Positions 7,601 through 15,319 of a stretch of DNA of 64,000 bases are shown piece by piece. Below the pieces are notes generated by a model. It had not been told where the DNA came from. It worked only from the letters and a program-made list of their open reading frames with translations, and did no database searches. The translations under genes were made by a program, and so were the position numbers. The DNA is from Chromatocurvus sp964613795 (lineage in GTDB: Bacteria; Pseudomonadota; Gammaproteobacteria; Pseudomonadales; Halieaceae), in the NCBI GenBank assembly GCA_964613795.1, contig CAZTJR010000005.1, positions 60,316-124,315 of the forward strand, written 5' to 3'. Every line of letters begins with the position of its first letter. The stretch's first letter is position 1.

Positions 7601-9439
7601 ATGACCACACCACAGATCCTGATTATCGCCATCCTGCTCTCCACCGTGGCCATGTTCCTGTGGGGCCGTTGGCGTCACGATATGGTGGCCCTGGGGTCAC
7701 TGCTGGCCTGTGTCGTCACGGGATTGGTCGATCCCTCGGTGGCCTTCAGCGGTTTCGGGCATCCCGCGGTGGTCACGGTCGCCTGCGTACTGGTCCTGAG
7801 TCGTGGCCTGCAGGCCTCCGGCGCCGTTGACGCTCTCGCCCGTGTAGCGCTGCCCGGTGATGCCGGGCCACTTGCCAGCCTGGCTGCCATTGTGGCGCTG
7901 GGTGCCGTGCTGTCCGGATTCATGAATAATGTGGGTGCCATGGCGCTCCTCATGCCGATTGCGCTGCAGGTATCCAGGGAGCACGAGCTGCCACAGGGAA
8001 AGGTCCTGATGCCACTGGCATTCGGCACCATTCTCGGCGGTATGACCACCATGATCGGCACGCCTCCCAACCTGATTGTCTCCGGTTTTCGCGCCGAGTC
8101 CGGTGGCGGCAGTTTCGGCATGTTTGACTTCACGCCCGTCGGCCTTACGGTAGCCCTGATCGGCACGCTTTTCGTGATATTGCTCGGACGCAAGCTTGTG
8201 CCCGCCCGGGAACAGCACGCAGCCAGGGACTTCGCGACCGGCGCCTATCTGACGGAAGCCCGAGTCAAGGAGGATGGCAAGGCGTCCGGCATGACGCTGA
8301 GGGAGGTCGAATCCGCGCTGGGAGAGGATGGCGCGCAGATTATCGGACTGGTGCGCAACGACGTTCGACTGGTTGCCCCACATCCCGGCCGTGAACTGCT
8401 CGACGACGATATTCTCATCATGGAGGCCGATGTCGAGGCTCTCGCCGATCTGTTATCGAAGCTGGGGTTGGAACTCGAAGCCACCGCATCGCGTGACGAC
8501 GAGGATGGCGCAACTGAAAAAGGTAGCCAGTTGGAACAGCCAGTAGCTGCAGACAACACCGCAGAAAACGAGGGCGGACGCGAAGAACCCGTCCTCGGCG
8601 AACTTGCGGTGATGCCGTTGTCCTCGCTTGCCGGACGCTCGGCCGCCGACCTGCAGCTCGCGACACGCTACAATCTGAACCTCCTGGCGGTATCACGGGA
8701 AGGCGCCAGCGCGCGCAAGCGACTACGCCACATGGCTTTGCGTCCGGGCGATTTGCTGTTGATGCAGGGATCCGGGGAGTCCATTGCCGAATTCGCCGCC
8801 GACAATGGCTGTCTGCCGCTTGCCGAACGCGAGCTTCGTATTCCGGATAAGCGCAAGGCCTGGATCGCCGGACTTATCATGGCTGGCGCGGTTGTCGGCG
8901 CGGCATTCGGGCTGTTGCCCGCGGCTATCTCCTTTGCTATGGGCGTCCTCGCCTCCATGGCACTGAACACCGTGCCCCCACGCAATGTCTACAATGCCAT
9001 CGACTGGCCGGTCATCGTGTTGCTGGCCGCGCTGATTCCGGTAGCCGAGGCGATGGCGGCAACCGGCGCCGCAGACCTTGTCGCGACTTTCCTGCTCACC
9101 ACACTGGCCCAGGGCAACGCAATTGCCGTGCTTACGCTGATTCTGGTGGTCACCATGTTTCTGTCAGATCTGATGAACAATGCGGCCACCGCCGCCGTGA
9201 TGTGCCCGATCGCCATCGGCACGGCTTCCGCACTGGGTGTCAATCCGGATTCCTTCCTCATGGCTGTGGCGATCGGCGCGTCCTGTGCCTTCCTGACGCC
9301 CATAGGCCATCAGAACAACACCCTGATTCTCGGACCGGGTGGCTTCAACTTCGGTGATTTCTGGCGATTGGGTTTGCCGCTCGAGGCGCTCGTCGTTGCC
9401 GTAAGCGTTCCCATGCTGCTGTGGGTATGGCCACTCTGA
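7601..9439 (+). CDS. SLC13-family permease with central TrkA-C/RCK-C domains
   Basis: 612 residues. Two membrane halves (about 5-200 and 420-610) flank a soluble insert with two RCK_C/TrkA_C-like modules (about 215-290 and 330-405), the layout of divalent-anion:Na+ symporter-like proteins of the ArsB/NhaD/SLC13 superfamily. Each half holds the hallmark asparagine hairpin, MNNVGAMALLMP (about 108-119) and LMNNAATAAVMCP (about 524-536), followed by threonine/proline turns (GTPPN; LTPIGHQNN). Substrate is uncertain: sulfate, dicarboxylates or other anions are all possible. The insert between the RCK_C modules is acidic and low in complexity (about 290-335). It has its own promoter region with the hairpin pair described separately, and converges on DUF2007 with a 27-base gap. 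Confidence 0.88.
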   Translation: MTTPQILIIAILLSTVAMFLWGRWRHDMVALGSLLACVVTGLVDPSVAFSGFGHPAVVTVACVLVLSRGLQASGAVDALARVALPGDAGPLASLAAIVALGAVLSGFMNNVGAMALLMPIALQVSREHELPQGKVLMPLAFGTILGGMTTMIGTPPNLIVSGFRAESGGGSFGMFDFTPVGLTVALIGTLFVILLGRKLVPAREQHAARDFATGAYLTEARVKEDGKASGMTLREVESALGEDGAQIIGLVRNDVRLVAPHPGRELLDDDILIMEADVEALADLLSKLGLELEATASRDDEDGATEKGSQLEQPVAADNTAENEGGREEPVLGELAVMPLSSLAGRSAADLQLATRYNLNLLAVSREGASARKRLRHMALRPGDLLLMQGSGESIAEFAADNGCLPLAERELRIPDKRKAWIAGLIMAGAVVGAAFGLLPAAISFAMGVLASMALNTVPPRNVYNAIDWPVIVLLAALIPVAEAMAATGAADLVATFLLTTLAQGNAIAVLTLILVVTMFLSDLMNNAATAAVMCPIAIGTASALGVNPDSFLMAVAIGASCAFLTPIGHQNNTLILGPGGFNFGDFWRLGLPLEALVVAVSVPMLLWVWPL

Positions 9440-9466
9440 CGCCAACCCGGGGGCACGGCTTACGGG

Positions 9467-9694
9467 CTATACATCATTTGCCAGGTCGCCACGCTCGTAC
9501 TCTGCAATGACCGCTCTCGCGCTGTCCTCAGCGTGGTCTTCCACGGACAGGGTAGCGGAATCGAGTGCTGCCAGCTCACCGATTCCGCCCTGCAGGTAGT
9601 GGCCGCCGACGAAGACCTCAACACCTCGCGACTGCAGGAGACCGGCGAGGATGTGGGCCTCGACGATATCCTGCGCCCGGTAGATGACTTTCAT
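9467..9694 (-). CDS. DUF2007 small protein
   Basis: 75 residues with the compact DUF2007 (putative signal-transducing protein) pattern: MKVIYRAQDIVEAHILAGLL, a glycine-rich centre (GGHYLQGGIGEL) and a helix ending in E-Y-E-R. The fold is like a PII-type alpha-beta sandwich; its partner is unknown. An ATG at 9694 is used; an in-frame TTG lies one codon earlier. It sits 24 bases downstream of the PQQ-dehydrogenase gene on the same strand, so the two are likely cotranscribed, though such proteins occur beside many unrelated genes. Confidence 0.8.
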   Translation of the reverse strand: MKVIYRAQDIVEAHILAGLLQSRGVEVFVGGHYLQGGIGELAALDSATLSVEDHAEDSARAVIAEYERGDLANDV

Positions 9695-9718
9695 CAACGA
9701 AATCCGGGCTGCACGCCG

Positions 9719-10858
9719 TCAGGAAGCCGGCGTCAGCTTGAGCAGCCGGCCCTGGCTGCCGGCACGCTCGTCTTCCAACACCCAGATCGCGCCATCCGGG
9801 CCCTCGGTAACGTTCCGGATGCGTGCGCCCATGTCATAACGCTCCACCTCGCGGGCATTTTCGCCGTCAAGTTCAATACGCACGATCGCCTGCCCGGACA
9901 GTCCTGCCGCAAAGGCGTTACCCTGCCAATCCGCGAACATGTCACCGCCATACACCATGATATCGCCGGGTGAGATAACGGGTGTCCAGGTAATAGCGGG
10001 TGCCTTGAACTCCGGCCGGGTGTCGTGGTCAGGGATGTCCCGGCCATCGTAGTGCCTGCCATTTGAAACAATCGGATACCCGTAGTTCTCGCCACGCTCG
10101 ATCAGATTGAGCTCATCACCGCCGGCGGGGCCCATTTCGATTGCCCAGAGCTGCTTGTCAGGGCCAAAGGCTATGCCCAGCGGGTTGCGATGGCCAAGGG
10201 ACCAGATCTGGTCGTATACCCCGCCACCATCGACAAACGCGTTGTCGTCACGGTAGTTCACGAAAGGATTGTCTTCAGGCGCCGAGCCATCGTCGTGCAG
10301 ACGAAGTATCTTGCCCAGCGATGACTGCATGTCCTGCGCCGGGGTAAACTTTTGCCGATCACCGGACGAGATCCAGAGATAACCCTCGTCATCAAACAGC
10401 AGGCGATGCGCGTAGTGGCCGCGACCGAGAACCTTCGGATACTGACGCCAGATGACCTCCATGTTCTCGAACTGCGGACTGCGACCGCCCTCGACAAGCT
10501 TGCCGCGGGCCACGGCCGCGCCACGGACGCCACCGTCGCCGGATTCCGCATAACTGATGTAGATGATGCCGTTCTCGGCGAATTCAGGATGTAGCGCAAC
10601 ATCACCCAGGCCACCCTGACCACCGTAGTCCACGTCGGGCAGGCCGACCACCGGGGAGTGCTTGTCACCCGCCTGCGTGACGATAATCAGGTTGCCTTTC
10701 TTTTCCGTGACCAGCATGCGGCCGTCGGGCATGAAGGCCATCGACCAGGGCTCATCGAAACTCGTGATTGCCTCAACCTCAAACGGCAGATCGGTCTGGG
10801 CCGTCACCGTCGCGACAAGGAACATTCCTAACATGGGGGCTAACGCCTGTCTGAGCAT
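9719..10858 (-). CDS. Secreted PQQ-dependent sugar dehydrogenase-like protein (YliI/Asd family)
   Basis: 379 residues: signal peptide (MLRQALAPMLGMFLVATVTAQ) then a six-bladed beta-propeller of the soluble glucose/aldose dehydrogenase family. Typical markers are PWSMAFMPDGRMLVTEK, GGQGGLGDVALHPEF, HYAHRLLFDDEGYLW with the conserved His, and SLGHRNPLGIAF. Family members bind PQQ and calcium and oxidise aldoses in the periplasm. No PQQ biosynthesis genes are in the window. The ATG at 10858 is preferred because AGAGGTG lies six bases upstream and the signal peptide starts there; the frame is open to 10966. The 125 bases upstream, to the stop of the GGDEF/EAL gene, hold no gene. Confidence 0.88.
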   Translation of the reverse strand: MLRQALAPMLGMFLVATVTAQTDLPFEVEAITSFDEPWSMAFMPDGRMLVTEKKGNLIIVTQAGDKHSPVVGLPDVDYGGQGGLGDVALHPEFAENGIIYISYAESGDGGVRGAAVARGKLVEGGRSPQFENMEVIWRQYPKVLGRGHYAHRLLFDDEGYLWISSGDRQKFTPAQDMQSSLGKILRLHDDGSAPEDNPFVNYRDDNAFVDGGGVYDQIWSLGHRNPLGIAFGPDKQLWAIEMGPAGGDELNLIERGENYGYPIVSNGRHYDGRDIPDHDTRPEFKAPAITWTPVISPGDIMVYGGDMFADWQGNAFAAGLSGQAIVRIELDGENAREVERYDMGARIRNVTEGPDGAIWVLEDERAGSQGRLLKLTPAS

Positions 10859-10983
10859 ACAACACCTCTTGCGCGGTTGATGAATGAAATTCGAGTATAT
10901 CAGGAACGGTTCTCTGACACTTGCCGCTTCTGACGCCCCTGATATCGTCCGCTTCGCAACGCGCAATCACAATACAACACCTG

Positions 10984-13900
10984 TCAGCGCTTAGCGCGAT
11001 TCAGCCAGGGGGCCGGGGCCATCCAGGCCTCGATCCAAGGAATTACCCGGTCTGCCGGCATGGGGCGGGCGATGCCATAGCCCTGGGCGATATCGCAGCC
11101 GAGGTCGAGCAGGCACTCGCCATGGGCGATGGTTTCAACTCCCTCCGCGATAACCTCTCGGTCAAACACCTGCGCGAGGCTGAGAATGCCACGCAGAATC
11201 GCCATGTCGTCGGCATCACTCAGCATATCGCGCACGAAACTCTGATCAATCTTCAGTGTATTGGCCGGCAACCTTTTCAGGTGGGTCAACGACGAATAGC
11301 CCACTCCGAAATCATCTATCGCAAAGCGAACGCCCAGGTCCCGGCACTGGCGGATCAGGCCGCTCACAGAATCGATGTCATCGAGCGCACTGCTCTCGAG
11401 AATTTCGATTTCCAGCAACTCGCCTGCACCGGCAGGCAACTGCGCCAGGCGTGCTTCGAGAATGGCGAAAAACTGGCCCTGCTGCAGCGTCATGGCGCTG
11501 AGATTGATACTGACACACAGGGCGTGTCCGTCATCCGCCTGCCAGCGCTGAGACTGCATGAGTGCCTCACCGAGAACCCAGGCATCCAGGGCGATAGACA
11601 GTGGATGATTCTGGATGACCCCGAGAAACTTGTCGGGCAGCAGCAGGCCCTGCTCGGGATGCTGCCAGCGCACAAGCGCCTCAACACCAATGATTCTGCC
11701 TGTGCGCATGTTCACCTTGGGCTGGTAATGCAGTACGAACTCTCCGTCCTCCAGCGCTTTTTCAATGCGGGCAATACGCTCGTGATGACCGACAACGGCC
11801 TCATAGTGCTCTTTATCGAACAACATGTAGCGGTTCTTGCCTGACAGTTTGGCCTGATACATGGCCTGGTCGGCCTGACGCAATAGCTGATCGGCGTCCT
11901 GGGGGTCATTTTGGGGATAGAGCGTTACCCCGAGGCTCGCAGAGACGTGCAGGGACCGCGATTCGAGATCAACCGGCAGCGCTGCCGAACGCAGCATCCG
12001 CCGCAGCGCGGCGTGCAGAGCGTCGTCCGTATCCACGCTGGAGAGAACGGCAACAAACTCATCGCCCCCAAGCCTTGCCAATGTGTCTTCAGCCCGCAAT
12101 GCCCCCTTCATATTGCCGGAAACCTTCGCCAGAAGCCGGTCACCGACATCGTGTCCATACTGATCGTTGATTGCCTTGAAGCCATCCAGATCGAGGTAGG
12201 CAATGGCGATGCGGGAATTGCGCCTTCGGGATCTGGCCATAGCCTGCTTGAGCTCGCGGGCCAGCAGTATCCGGTTGGGTAACTGGGTCACCGCGTCGTA
12301 ATGGGCAATGCGCTCCAGCTGCTCCTGCTGATGCATCTGATCGGTAATATCGGTGGCGAGAGCAACATAGTGCAGCACCTTCTCCTGTCGGTCGCAAACA
12401 CGGCTGATGGTCAGGTTGGCCGCGAACAGCTCGCCATCCTTTTTGCGGTGCCAGACCTCGCCGCTCCAGTGGCCGACATCCAGCAGTCGCTGCCACAGAC
12501 GGCGATAAAATCCCCTGGGATGGCGACCGGACCTGAGCATACGAGGGTTTGCGCCAATGAGTTCCTCGCGGGGATAACCGCTCATGGCGCACAGGGCATC
12601 GTTTACCTGAATGATCGTCCCTTCAGGATCCGTAATGGAAATGCCTTCATTGGCGTGGGTGAAAACAGTGGCCAGCTGCTCCAGCTCCAGATTCGCGCGG
12701 GTGAGCTCATCCGTGCGCTGTTTGAGGGCGCGCTCCGCAGACTTGCGGGCGCCGATGTCGCGAATCGTTCCCTGAACGACCGTATTCCCGGACCAATGAG
12801 CCCGGTTGAGCAGCACACTGCATTCAAGCAGATAGCCCTCTCTATGGCGGTGCTGCCACTCAAAGAAGTGGGTCCCGTTCTGTAGAGCGATTTTCAGATG
12901 GGCCGCAGCAGCGTCGACAGAGTCGCGTCCATCAGGCTGGGTTGGCGGTGACAGCTTACCGATCTTGAATTCGTCAAGCAGATCCTCGTCATAGCCGAAC
13001 AGCTGCCGCGTCGCTGCATTGCAGGTCACCAGCCTCCAGTCCGGAGGTTGGAGAATAACCAGCGCATCCCGTGAGTTGTCAAACAGCCGGCGGTAGCGCT
13101 GATCACTTTCATGCAGCGCTTCTTCGGCACGCTTGCGCTCTGTGATATCCAGCGCAAGCTCCATGCGGACGAAGCGCCCATCCTCCCAGGGAATGGCCTG
13201 ATCGGTAACGTGAAACCAGCGCCGGGATATGGGGTTATAGTGCTCCCACACCACTGGCTTGCCTGGCTTGCCATCCGCATCAAGCAGCAGCGGATTGGTA
13301 CAGAAATCACAGGGACCGTCGGTCTTGGCATAGATGACACGCCAGCAGGTCTTGCCGACCACATCACCCATGAACTCCCGAAAGTAGCGATTGACAAACA
13401 ATACCTCGTGAGTATCGATATCAGCGACGTAGACCGCTGCCTGCGTGCCGTCGAGCATGTTCAGAAACCGCTGGTTGACCAGCGTGAGGTAGTCACGCGC
13501 GTGACTTAACTCATCGACCGTCTGCTTGCGCTGCTCAATGCTGACCAGCAGTTGGGTGAAAAGAACCAGAAGATCGTGCTCATCCGCTATAAAGTGCCGT
13601 GCACGCCTGACCGAATCGAAACCGACGAAGCCGAGACAGTCCTCACCGTTCATCAAGGGCGCCGCAAGCAGGCTCTTGATGCCCTGGGCACCCAGAACAT
13701 CGCGCAACGGCCCAGGCGCCAACTGCTCGACATCAGACAGCAGCAGTGGGTCGCCGACCCTGCGGGCGTGCAGCCAGTTCGAGAGATCGTCCATGGACGC
13801 AGCCAATAGCTGCTCGATTGCCGGCTCGGTGCCTTTGGCACACCATTCGTGCGTGTTGAATACTGTATTCCGCTCGAAATCGTATTTAACGACATAGGCC

Positions 13901-14076
13901 CTGTCGGCCTCGAAAAATGACGCCATCCTGCTGAGTGCCTGCTGCGTGGCATGCCCCGCGCGCCCGATAGGCAGGTTGATGAATGACATGGAAAGATCCA
14001 GCATAAGCTGGTGGTATTGCACTACCCGTGTCGCATTTTCTGGCATCGCACTGATCAGGGACTCGCGATCGCTCAT
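10984..14076 (-). CDS. GAF-PAS-PAS-PAS-GGDEF-EAL cyclic-di-GMP signalling protein
   Basis: About 1030 residues, no membrane segments, so a cytoplasmic sensor. Order: GAF-like domain (about 31-178), PAS1 (about 205-312) with a C256-D-F-C259 pair, PAS2 (about 325-445), PAS3 (about 465-585), GGDEF (about 592-760) with an intact G-G-D-E-F at 670-674 and an inhibitory RxxD site (R661-A-E-D664), and EAL (about 772-1015) with E799-A-L and the later D-D-F-G motif. Both catalytic centres look complete, so synthesis and breakdown of c-di-GMP are both possible. The ATG at 14076 is used; a GTG at 14100 is an alternative start, neither with a strong ribosome site. An inverted repeat lies just upstream. 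The neighbouring PQQ gene is 125 bases downstream. Confidence 0.92.
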   Translation of the reverse strand: MSDRESLISAMPENATRVVQYHQLMLDLSMSFINLPIGRAGHATQQALSRMASFFEADRAYVVKYDFERNTVFNTHEWCAKGTEPAIEQLLAASMDDLSNWLHARRVGDPLLLSDVEQLAPGPLRDVLGAQGIKSLLAAPLMNGEDCLGFVGFDSVRRARHFIADEHDLLVLFTQLLVSIEQRKQTVDELSHARDYLTLVNQRFLNMLDGTQAAVYVADIDTHEVLFVNRYFREFMGDVVGKTCWRVIYAKTDGPCDFCTNPLLLDADGKPGKPVVWEHYNPISRRWFHVTDQAIPWEDGRFVRMELALDITERKRAEEALHESDQRYRRLFDNSRDALVILQPPDWRLVTCNAATRQLFGYDEDLLDEFKIGKLSPPTQPDGRDSVDAAAAHLKIALQNGTHFFEWQHRHREGYLLECSVLLNRAHWSGNTVVQGTIRDIGARKSAERALKQRTDELTRANLELEQLATVFTHANEGISITDPEGTIIQVNDALCAMSGYPREELIGANPRMLRSGRHPRGFYRRLWQRLLDVGHWSGEVWHRKKDGELFAANLTISRVCDRQEKVLHYVALATDITDQMHQQEQLERIAHYDAVTQLPNRILLARELKQAMARSRRRNSRIAIAYLDLDGFKAINDQYGHDVGDRLLAKVSGNMKGALRAEDTLARLGGDEFVAVLSSVDTDDALHAALRRMLRSAALPVDLESRSLHVSASLGVTLYPQNDPQDADQLLRQADQAMYQAKLSGKNRYMLFDKEHYEAVVGHHERIARIEKALEDGEFVLHYQPKVNMRTGRIIGVEALVRWQHPEQGLLLPDKFLGVIQNHPLSIALDAWVLGEALMQSQRWQADDGHALCVSINLSAMTLQQGQFFAILEARLAQLPAGAGELLEIEILESSALDDIDSVSGLIRQCRDLGVRFAIDDFGVGYSSLTHLKRLPANTLKIDQSFVRDMLSDADDMAILRGILSLAQVFDREVIAEGVETIAHGECLLDLGCDIAQGYGIARPMPADRVIPWIEAWMAPAPWLNRAKR

Positions 14077-14109
14077 CAGGGCACCCGGGAAATCACGCAC
14101 AGTGCCGGG

Positions 14110-14130
14110 CGTTGATGAAGACCATCAACG
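14110..14130. promoter_or_regulatory. 8-bp inverted repeat in the divergent GGDEF-EAL / DUF302 intergenic region
   Basis: CGTTGATG at 14110-14117 and CATCAACG at 14123-14130 pair perfectly around a 5-base loop. It lies 34 bases from the ATG of the GGDEF/EAL gene (10 from its alternative GTG) and 88 bases before the DUF302 start. It could be a repressor operator or a leader hairpin of the minus-strand transcript. No poly-T follows on either side, so a terminator is unlikely. Confidence 0.4.
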
Positions 14131-14218
14131 GCTCGCCCTGCAGCGGAGGGTATTGTACGTTGGTATCCACCGCACTCCCGAAATGCCGGCAGGCCGGCAC
14201 GCCTATAAGGAGAAAACA

Positions 14219-14671
14219 ATGTTCGCATTTCGTCACCTCGCGGCAGTGACCGCTCTCATCACCAGCATAGCAGCCAACGCCGCTGACGGCCTGATCGTCG
14301 TAGAAAGCCCTCACAACACCATACAGACAATGAACAGACTGGAGGCCGTGGTCAAGGCGCGTGGCCTGAATGTGTTCGCGCGCATTGACCACGCGGCGGG
14401 CGCCGCCAAAGTCGGCACATCCCTGCGCCCTACCGAGCTGTTGATTTTCGGGAATCCGCAGGGCGGTACCCCCTTCATGGAATGCGCCCAATCCGTGGGG
14501 ATCGACCTGCCTTTGAAGGCCCTGGTCTGGGAGGATGCGGAATCGCGGACCTGGATCGGCTACAACGATCCGGTCTACCTGGCGGCGCGGCACGGGATCG
14601 AGGACTGTGAGGTGGTGCCGGATTTGCAGACTGCCCTGAAGCGCATGATCTCAGACACCGTGGGCGCCTGA
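14219..14671 (+). CDS. Secreted DUF302 protein
   Basis: 150 residues: signal peptide (about 1-22, ending ANAA) and a single DUF302 domain with the usual run from SPHNTIQTMNRLEAVVKARG through VFARIDHAAGA, LIFGNPQGGTPFM and LPLKALVWED. DUF302 proteins are small alpha-beta sandwich proteins of unknown role, often periplasmic. The ATG at 14219 follows AAGGAGA with five to six bases. It stands alone between divergent and convergent neighbours. The 86 bases after its stop hold no recognisable terminator. Confidence 0.88.
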   Translation: MFAFRHLAAVTALITSIAANAADGLIVVESPHNTIQTMNRLEAVVKARGLNVFARIDHAAGAAKVGTSLRPTELLIFGNPQGGTPFMECAQSVGIDLPLKALVWEDAESRTWIGYNDPVYLAARHGIEDCEVVPDLQTALKRMISDTVGA

Positions 14672-14757
14672 ACGCGGTGTGCTCCGCGGGGACAGCCTCG
14701 CCTCAATAGAGCCACGCGGCGATCGTTGTACTCAGATGCAGCTAATGAATCTCATTG

Positions 14758-15216
14758 CTAGGCGTCCGTCTGCAGTTTTTCCAGCAGGAGGTGCAAGGCG
14801 TCCACAGTTTTTTTATCCTGCGCGGTTTCAAGGGCATCCTGCAACACCTCTTGAATATCCTCACCATCCACGAGTTCCATATCCCAGGTTGGGAAGACTC
14901 GTTCGCGAATTTCCTCGCCGGTGCTTAGCACCACCATCGTCTCATGCCGACGATCCACTTCAATTAGCTTCATAAGACCCAGAACTTCTTCCTTGGGGCC
15001 CTCAATCCACTGAAAAAACACCTCACTCCCGAACACAAGAATGCCGGTGATGCCAAGTGCCGGATTTCGACGCCTGGCAGTCGCCACGATAGTGTCTACA
15101 TCGGCGCTCCCGACGCCTTCACTTGCGCGACTGCAGTAGACGACGTTGAAAAGCAGCCGCTCTTCAAAGGCGCCGCCGGGCTCGTCGAACTGCATGTTTG
15201 GGGATCGATCGCTCAT
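14758..15216 (-). CDS. Short BLUF-domain blue-light sensor
   Basis: 152 residues, essentially one BLUF domain (about 20-112) with an N-terminal extension and a C-terminal helical tail (about 118-150, QDALETAQ to LLLEKL). Visible photocycle residues are Y27 in NVVYCSRAS, N51 in NPALGITG, Q69 in FFQWIEG, and W111-x-M113 in FPTWDM. BLUF proteins bind FAD noncovalently and signal blue light through a hydrogen-bond switch at the Tyr-Gln pair. No output domain is fused, so it must act on a partner. The GGDEF/EAL gene is close by but separated by the plus-strand DUF302 gene; a link is only a guess. The ribosome site is weak; Met8 is an alternative start. Confidence 0.93.
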   Translation of the reverse strand: MSDRSPNMQFDEPGGAFEERLLFNVVYCSRASEGVGSADVDTIVATARRRNPALGITGILVFGSEVFFQWIEGPKEEVLGLMKLIEVDRRHETMVVLSTGEEIRERVFPTWDMELVDGEDIQEVLQDALETAQDKKTVDALHLLLEKLQTDA

Positions 15217-15253
15217 ACACCAACACTAACCTATAACGGTTGAAGCGTATAGG

Positions 15254-15284
15254 CGCATTTCGCGGCCTTTTAAGCCGCGAGCGC
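15254..15284 (-). terminator. GC-rich hairpin between the propeller gene and BLUF gene
   Basis: TCGCGGC at 15260-15266 pairs with GCCGCGA at 15274-15280 around a 7-base loop, and flanking GCGC copies (15254-15257 and 15281-15284) can extend the stem past a short bulge. It lies 36 bases beyond the stop of the minus-strand VPS10-like gene and could end that transcript, but no clear U-run follows. It could equally be part of the BLUF gene's upstream control region. Confidence 0.4.
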
Positions 15285-15319
15285 AAAATTAATGTATCGC
15301 GCCATGACTCACCTTCCTG

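Noticed and set aside
14812..14819. T7 run as a terminator tail
   Set aside because: It is inside the BLUF coding region, with no stem before it.
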